Positions 20,842 to 25,594 of a DNA stretch of 25,594 nucleotides are shown here, in pieces. Origin of the DNA: Lichtheimia corymbifera B2541 (taxonomy: Eukaryota > Mucoromycota > Mucoromycetes > Mucorales > Lichtheimiaceae); NCBI GenBank assembly GCA_000697475.1, contig JNEU01000483.1:1-25594 (forward strand), given 5' to 3'. Within the stretch, counting starts at the first letter, position 1. Each line of letters begins with the position of its first letter. The notes beneath the pieces were generated by a model. The model had not been told where the DNA came from and did not search any database. It worked only from the letters and a program-made list of their open reading frames with translations. The position numbers and the translations under genes were made by a program.

Positions 20842-21312
20842 TCATGTAGGTTGGTCGACACCATGCACGTACTGTACCACTGCTGCTGGGTTCTTCATCG
20901 GGGTTTTCTTAACAGCAGTCGTTGGTGAAAAAAAACTGTCCAATTTGCGCGGATGGTCCTTGTCAGCCTTCTCTGCTTCCTCCTTTCGCTTATTTTCATG
21001 TCTTCTTTCTGTTCGCGCTGACGTTTTACTATAAAGCCCACGCATACCAGAACCACTCTCTTGTGTGGATGGCTTCAACAAGTCCAATGTCGATTTGGTA
21101 CCATAAGCAGCAGCCATGAGGTTAACGTTGTCAAGCTCATTTTCGTCTTCGTCGTCACCATCAATCGACTCATTTGTTGCTTGTGGATCCACATCGATAT
21201 CGTTGACATGAGTCTTTACAAATTTACCATTGTGTCTGGCACGTGCTTTAGCGTTTTGATAGTGGGGGCATGTTGGGAGGAAAGGCGGTATACCAATGTC
21301 ACGTTGGCTCAT
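20842..21312 (-). CDS. Orphan acidic/basic protein, 156 aa
   Basis: An uninterrupted 156-codon frame from ATG at 21312. The N-terminal 40 residues include CPHYQNAKARARHNGKFVKT, a Cys/His plus basic patch. Next is a strongly acidic run (DGDDEDENELDN), then a long charged, probably helical Lys/Arg/Glu segment (TSARTERRHENKRKEEAEK), and a C-terminal LDSFFSPTTAVKKTP. The last part looks like a PCNA-interacting PIP box without the leading Gln. Such a charge pattern suggests an unstructured nuclear protein, and similar short basic starts occur in ORFs of fungal transposons, but I recognise no family. It might be a first exon of a longer gene: a GTACGT donor lies near its end (about 20866). The composition supports real coding. 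Confidence 0.5.
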   Translation of the reverse strand: MSQRDIGIPPFLPTCPHYQNAKARARHNGKFVKTHVNDIDVDPQATNESIDGDDEDENELDNVNLMAAAYGTKSTLDLLKPSTQESGSGMRGLYSKTSARTERRHENKRKEEAEKADKDHPRKLDSFFSPTTAVKKTPMKNPAAVVQYVHGVDQPT

Positions 21313-21340
21313 AACCTACATCTACCTAATATGTTACACA

Positions 21341-21362
21341 TGTACAACATTGACGTTGTACA
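21341..21362. repeat. 22-bp palindrome upstream of the acidic ORF
   Basis: TGTACAAC and GTTGTACA form perfect 8-bp arms around a 6-base ATTGAC spacer. It lies 29 bp upstream of the ATG at 21312 and could be a dimeric factor site or a transcript hairpin. Confidence 0.45.
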
Positions 21363-23494
21363 AACACACAAATATGGTATACACAGGTGGCCATTTTGAT
21401 GGCTTCCCAGCCAAATTGCCAAAACTTTGAAGGCTATCTCCACTTTTTTTCTATGATTTTGTGAAAAGTAATCCAGTAATATCTCTTTAAAACCTATCAA
21501 GAACAACTCTATTGTTTCAGAAAGTGATTTTATTAGGTTGCTGTGAAGGAGATAGCGTTTGAAGTTGGGGTCTGATTTTGGGGAATATAAAACATTCGCA
21601 CTGTATGCATCATGAACATCTATGTAGAACTTGACAAAAAAGAGTGCTGGATATCATATACATTCATATGCTTATGGTAAGGTCATTACTCGATAAGCAG
21701 TGTTATTAGTCATTGAAACCCGGGCTGCTAGTTTATTGTTCTCATTTCCCAATGAGCGACGCAAGAGGCCATATTCATCCCCACTACATCTACGCCACGA
21801 ACCTCGACAGCAGATTGATCACCTTCAAGTAGTCATCATCATGGTTGTTGTTGGTGGTGGTGTTGGTGTGGACCATTCGTGATAAAATGGGCATTGTGCG
21901 CTAATAGTTTTCGCACCTTATCCACCCTCTGTTGCTGCTTTACTAGTCATCGACCTCCAACAGGGATTGCCTCTGCTATTCCTTCCCATGATGCTTTTAC
22001 ACCATCACTATCCTTCGTCGTTGCCGTTACTATAGCTGCCTTTCAACAACGACACCATAATCCTCGTCTTGCTTTCGGAAAAAGCAGAAAGATTTATTTT
22101 TTTATCCATAAACTTCTCATAGCCTAATCCTAATTCAAACCTAGACACTGTATTTCCAATAGGTCACCGCCGTTCCACGCCTGCCGAACCCTACTAACGA
22201 CAGACACCATTGAATGAAATATTTCCCAAAACATGTATTCAGATGGAGATATTGTAAAAAGTTGGAGATATGATATAAGATCGCCTGGTTCATTGTTGGC
22301 TGGCTGCCATTGGTGGTCCATAAGATCATGAGGCAAAAGATATGCATTGGTATCCTGGTATCAACATGGCATGTCGTCGATGGTCTTGAGCAAAGGAATT
22401 CAATATTCGCCGTTATCACCCGCATTCATTCCAATCATCCACACGTCGCCATGTTGGCAAGCTGAATTCACACCCAAAGCGTTGTGCTTCAAAGATGGAG
22501 CTGGTCTACTGCCTCGATCTGGGGTGCTGTGTCTTTGTTTGTGGTCACACCTGGATCTGATCTTAGTCGCCATTGTCGTCGTTGCCATTGTTTGTAGTCT
22601 CCTTGCTGATCCCCCTTATCTAATCATACACCTTCCATATGTAATCTTCTTGACAGCGGCTGATGCTCATCCTCGGAATCCGCAAATGGTCTTCCTCATT
22701 GTTGGCCTCTTGGATTGATCCAGTATTCATCATCGTGATTGCCATCACATATCCATAATTTCTTCCAAATATGTGGCGTTGTGCAGTTTTACTACATGGA
22801 ATAACATGTCAATCATCTCCTTCGCGATCCGTCACACCATCCACGTATTACCTGGATACCAAGTAAGACATGAAACATCGCAACATTCATAGCACTGATA
22901 TATAATGTAAGCCTTGGGACGTTGTGCTGCATCATAAACACGTGAGATGATGCCACTGCAGTATCTCATCATATTTTTACCTTGGTGAATAGCTTGGATC
23001 CAAACACAGAACCTTTGGTAGTTGTTTGGTAGTGCTGATGATGTGTATTGGTGCTTGAAGTAATGGAAGGTGACAAAAGAATACCATGGTTATTGTGGAG
23101 TAGATGCAGTTGCTGCACAAATCAGTTAATACATGCGTCCAATATCATCCCAGGAAGGTGTCACACTCACAGATTCTTGTAACTGGATCGTCATTGGCAA
23201 TCAGTTTGACATGGAGCCTTCTTGGTCAAGAGCACAGCCGTATGGTTTCCTTGGTTGGTGGATGAGGAATCGTGATAATAGATGAGAGGCAGCGATGCCA
23301 GGTCTGGGCCGTCATTGTCTGAATACAATTCCGTGTGGAGGAAGCCATTGTCGAGTCGAGTGAAATCTAGTTGGGAAGAAAGACAAAAAGACGTTGTGGA
23401 GCCTTGGTCAATTTTCAGCAACTGAGTGTTACACAATTCCCCACTCTTTTATGCGCACTGACCCCACATCATCCACCAGCCCTCCTCCCTTCAA
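21363..23494. other. Gene-poor tract, no recognised gene
   Basis: 2.1 kb without a gene I can support. A 9-bp inverted pair (GCTATCTCC near 21432 and GGAGATAGC near 21549) flanks about 110 bp. On the minus strand between about 23370 and 22650 short open frames alternate with intron-like segments (e.g. GTGAGT to GTGCAG at about 23176-23119 and GTAAAA to GATGCAG at about 22984-22931). This could be a decayed spliced gene, but no family motif appears. An AALLVIDLQQG string near 21940 on the plus strand recalls isochorismatase-like hydrolases but does not continue. Confidence 0.35.
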
Positions 23495-23609
23495 TCATAT
23501 AAAGCATGAGATCTTTATGAGAACAAAGTTGATCATCATACCCGAGAATACCTTGTGTGCAAGTTTCACGATAGAAGTAGGCAATCTCGGGGCGGTGGGC
23601 CGTATAACA
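23495..23609. repeat. Diverged extra copy of the repeat unit inside the right arm
   Basis: Read on the minus strand, this holds GAGATTGCC, a GAAACTTGCACACAA-like block, and ATGATGATCAACTTTGTT with a following ATAAAG. These are the same landmarks as the units at 322-1165, with the anchor 154 bp from the next one. Confidence 0.6.
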
Positions 23610-24255
23610 CCGTCTGTCCTATATTTGGGCCGCCCGTTCATAAAACATCACAATGAAGCATACGGTTTTTAAATGAATGGAATTGATCAGCATGACTCAG
23701 CGAATCCGCTTACCAAGTTTCAAGTTCAAAATGGGCAATCCCAAGATTCTTCATACTAAATGACATTTCAGTGAATCCGGGCCGGTACCCAATTTCCGCC
23801 CGTCATACTAAACCCCACATTATACCCTCCCATTCAAAATCTTTGAATGAAGTGTGGGTTCTTTATTAATACAAAGTTGATCAGCATGGCGTATAGCATA
23901 TTGTGTGAAAGTTTGAGGTTTGAGAGAGGCAATCTCAAGGTCATGCATTAATTAGAGTGTGCGTGTATCTGTCTGACTGTGCCTGATCAATTTTAATTTC
24001 CACTTCTTCCACTCCCGCTTTCTTGCCTCTTCCCATTCTCAACTGTTGCCCCATTCAAGTACAACTACAACCTGCGAACGATTGTCCTGCTTCACCCCAT
24101 CAATGTTGATTCTACAGCTGTCTTGATCTGAAAGCCGTTGACTGAATGGCAACTGCATGGCGTGTGCACAGTATTACAACACCCGCGTTTCTTGACATTG
24201 CACGTTCTCTTGTACACTCCTCTACCACAACCAATCGTAACAGCATTCGTTCCAG
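23610..24255. repeat. Right arm of the 646-bp inverted repeat
   Basis: Reverse complement of 1-646, with single-base indels that cancel so both arms are 646 bp. The outer part (about 23940-24255) is about 98% identical to the left arm. It contains the same unit anchors (GATCAGCATG at 23685 and 23879, spacing 194). Non-coding. Confidence 0.93.
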
Positions 24256-24385
24256 CAATTGCTTATAGCAAGGACTCCATTGTCTCAAACAGCGTTCACA
24301 ACCCTGTCATTCTACTACAACACACGCTCTTGCACACCCCTCTGCCACCACCAAACGTAACGGCTACACGCTTTTTTACGTGAGC
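24256..24385. repeat. Diverged tandem copy of the outer repeat edge
   Basis: The stretch CACGCTCTTGCACACCCC, then CTGCCACCACCAAACGTAACGGC, repeats the adjacent arm sequence (CACGTTCTCTTGTACACTCC, CTACCACAACCAATCGTAACAGC) with about 20% change at an offset of roughly 120 bp. The repeat family therefore continues outward past the arm. Confidence 0.6.
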
Positions 24386-24749
24386 AGCAGATAGCCATTA
24401 TATAGGATCAGCTTTATTTACGTGTATCAATTTGCTTCAATACATACAACTTCTTATGGACGCATGGATATGGATATGGATATTGTTTTGGTATATGGGA
24501 TGGATGGGAATTGGATATAGGCATTGTGTGGAGAGGGAGCCATGTTTTCTTTGTCTGCATTATTGTCAACTTGGCCATTATGCGTGATGCTATCATCGTC
24601 ATCATCTAGCCATTGTCCTTTATGTACATCCTATTCCATGTCAGTTTCAATCGTCATCCTCTTCGTAACCTGTCAACCATCACCTCACCCAACTCCTGTT
24701 TGTTGACACGCCATGGATACGAATTATCACCACGCATCAAGTATCATCT
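24386..24749. other. Flank of broken gene, with short repeat
   Basis: A GGATAT-type microsatellite lies at about 24464-24486. On the minus strand a short open frame (about 24600-24450) is Asp/Asn-rich and could be a downstream exon of the gene fragment at 24750-25164. The joins I tried (GTGAGA near 24752 to AACAG near 24696, then GTGATG to GAATAG) give an early stop, so no coding call is made. Confidence 0.35.
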
Positions 24750-25164
24750 CACTGCATCCATTCATAAGTGGATATTTTCACTAGCCTACATTTGCCATCC
24801 ATACTAAACATCCTTCTATAATACAATGCATCAAATGACCTCGCAAGACGATCGTATTCAATAAGATAACTCTTTAATCCAGTATCATTCATAAGAGAGA
24901 GATTAGGAAGTACAACAAATTGTTCCAATAAAGAAGATTGATACGAAGATGAACGTTGAGATAAGAGAAGGCGCCTGGTTGATTCATTGTGTTTTGAAAG
25001 GCTGTATTATACAACGTAACGCATTCGCTTTTGGGAGATCTTTTCAACATATAATCGGGAAGCTGTGCTGAATAAAGACCAATTGTTATAAAGGTCATAA
25101 CGCCAACAATGAATCAAAGCATCAAAAGTCCATAACTGGCCCATCTTGAAAATACCGACCCAGG
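24750..25164 (-). pseudogene. 5'-truncated gene fragment cut by the adjacent LTR
   Basis: On the minus strand one frame reads through TWVGIFKMGQLWTFDALIHC and on to QKRMRYVV, meets a single TAA (25007-25009), then continues open for 84 codons (LLLSQRSSSYQSSLLEQ, later YDRLARSFDALYYRRMFSMD) to a TGA or a GTGAGA donor at 24752. The frame is lost exactly at the LTR edge at 25165, so the 5' part of the gene was probably separated by that insertion. The composition is protein-like, aromatic- and Leu-rich, but I recognise no family. The fragment is below confident detection length, and the reading could be partly chance. Confidence 0.38.
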
Positions 25165-25470
25165 TGTGATATTATGGATATTGAATGATAAAAGGATGAA
25201 TGTATTCCCTTAAGGAATACATGAGAATGACCTAGAAGTAACTGAAACCGATTAAGTAACCAAAGGAACTATCTGGAATCCAGTGAAACATCCGACTAGC
25301 ATTAAGTGTCATGTAACCATTGGTTCCTGCCATGGATCCTTCCCGAAGATTTGTCATCTCTAAGATCATGTAAAAGCTATAAATAAGGATAGAGTAATAA
25401 GAATAAAGAATTATCTTTCAGTCTCAACGTATCTTCGTTGTTATCCATTTTATTGTAACCAAATATCACA
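25165..25470 (+). mobile_element. LTR of an LTR retrotransposon (306 bp)
   Basis: Begins TGTGATATT and ends AATATCACA, a perfect 9-bp inverted terminus with the TG...CA ends of LTRs. Inside are a TATAAATA box (25378-25385), an AATAAA signal (about 25402) and a CAGTCTCAACG initiator-like region about 35 bp after the TATA box, in U3-R-U5 order for the plus strand. No 5-bp duplication flanks the two ends (CCAGG versus TTTTT). That is expected if this is the 5' LTR of an element extending beyond the window rather than a solo LTR. Confidence 0.72.
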
Positions 25471-25506
25471 TTTTTTACGTTGAATTCTACGTCTCTATCC
25501 ACCAAC

Positions 25507-25594
25507 ATGTCTTCAAACGATCAAACCAAGACCCAAGATGTTACCATGGCCGAAGCTCAACCTTTGGACCAACAAAACAAGAGCAAGCAAGAGC
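25507..25594 (+). CDS. Start of an ORF running off the window, possibly retrotransposon gag
   Basis: The frame from ATG at 25507 is open to the last base (29 codons plus one base) and begins MSSNDQTKTQDVTMAEAQP, Gln/Lys/Asp-rich and probably disordered. It starts 36 bp after the LTR, the right place for a gag start in a Metaviridae-like element. It could instead be a host gene with an LTR in its promoter; a disordered, DVTM-containing start also occurs in some proteasome regulatory subunits. Too little is visible to decide. Confidence 0.45.
   Translation, partial: MSSNDQTKTQDVTMAEAQPLDQQNKSKQE

Noticed and set aside
21900..22130. Isochorismatase-like hydrolase relic (AALLVIDLQQG)
   Set aside because: Only the first strand motif matches. 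The catalytic Lys and Cys regions and the rest of the fold are not found in any frame nearby.
1..24255. A 24-kb transposon or giant mobile element bounded by terminal inverted repeats
   Set aside because: The interior carries intact Lon, DET1, chitin synthase and F-box genes in normal host style with no transposase or recombinase of matching intactness, and the repeat family extends outward beyond the right arm. Two separate repeat copies are more likely.
1..25594. CRISPR arrays, rRNA or tRNA genes
   Set aside because: No regular short repeats with unique spacers, no rRNA-like sequence, and no tRNA with a plausible TTC-loop and acceptor stem could be found by eye.

Overview
The window looks like nuclear DNA from an early-diverging filamentous fungus, most likely of the Mucorales. 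The evidence is a chitin synthase and a mitochondrial Lon protease whose coding sequence is cut by many very short introns (50-68 nt in every intron I could place), a DET1 homologue (a family I believe is missing from the common yeasts), and moderate AT-richness with very short intergenic distances in the gene-dense part. Species-level placement is not possible from the sequence alone.

Layout. 1-1165 is non-coding repeat: a 646-bp segment whose reverse complement recurs at 23610-24255, followed by diverged tandem copies of its inner unit. 1376-7217 holds two intact minus-strand genes head-to-tail: mitochondrial Lon protease (PIM1 type, 5 exons) and, only 70 bp upstream of its ATG, the stop codon of a DET1 homologue (11 coding exons plus a likely 5'-UTR intron). 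A roughly 1.2-kb divergent promoter region separates DET1 from a plus-strand chitin synthase gene (8586-11386, 5 exons). 11.4-13.6 kb holds no gene I can recognise. A 583-bp element with 13-bp terminal inverted repeats lies at 13587-14169. It is followed by a small unrecognised minus-strand spliced gene (14243-15146, one junction unresolved) and an intact two-exon F-box gene (15601-17279, minus). From about 17.3 to 23.5 kb the DNA is gene-poor, with a decayed frame faintly like a retroelement Gag (19965-20477) and one intact orphan acidic ORF (20842-21312, minus). After the right inverted-repeat arm comes a minus-strand gene fragment (24750-25164) that appears cut at its 5' end by an LTR (25165-25470); an ORF starting at 25507 runs off the window and may be the gag of that element.

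The intact genes are ordinary cellular functions rather than one pathway: mitochondrial protein quality control (Lon), a CUL4-DDB1-linked ubiquitin regulator (DET1), cell-wall synthesis (chitin synthase) and SCF-type substrate recognition (F-box protein). I found no coherent new multi-gene system. The most notable observations are the near-identical inverted repeat flanking about 23 kb of host genes, two GC-AG introns in housekeeping genes, the complete fungal DET1, and the LTR insertion at the right edge. Gene models were spliced by hand; where homology fixes the frame (Lon, DET1, chitin synthase) I am confident, elsewhere much less so.
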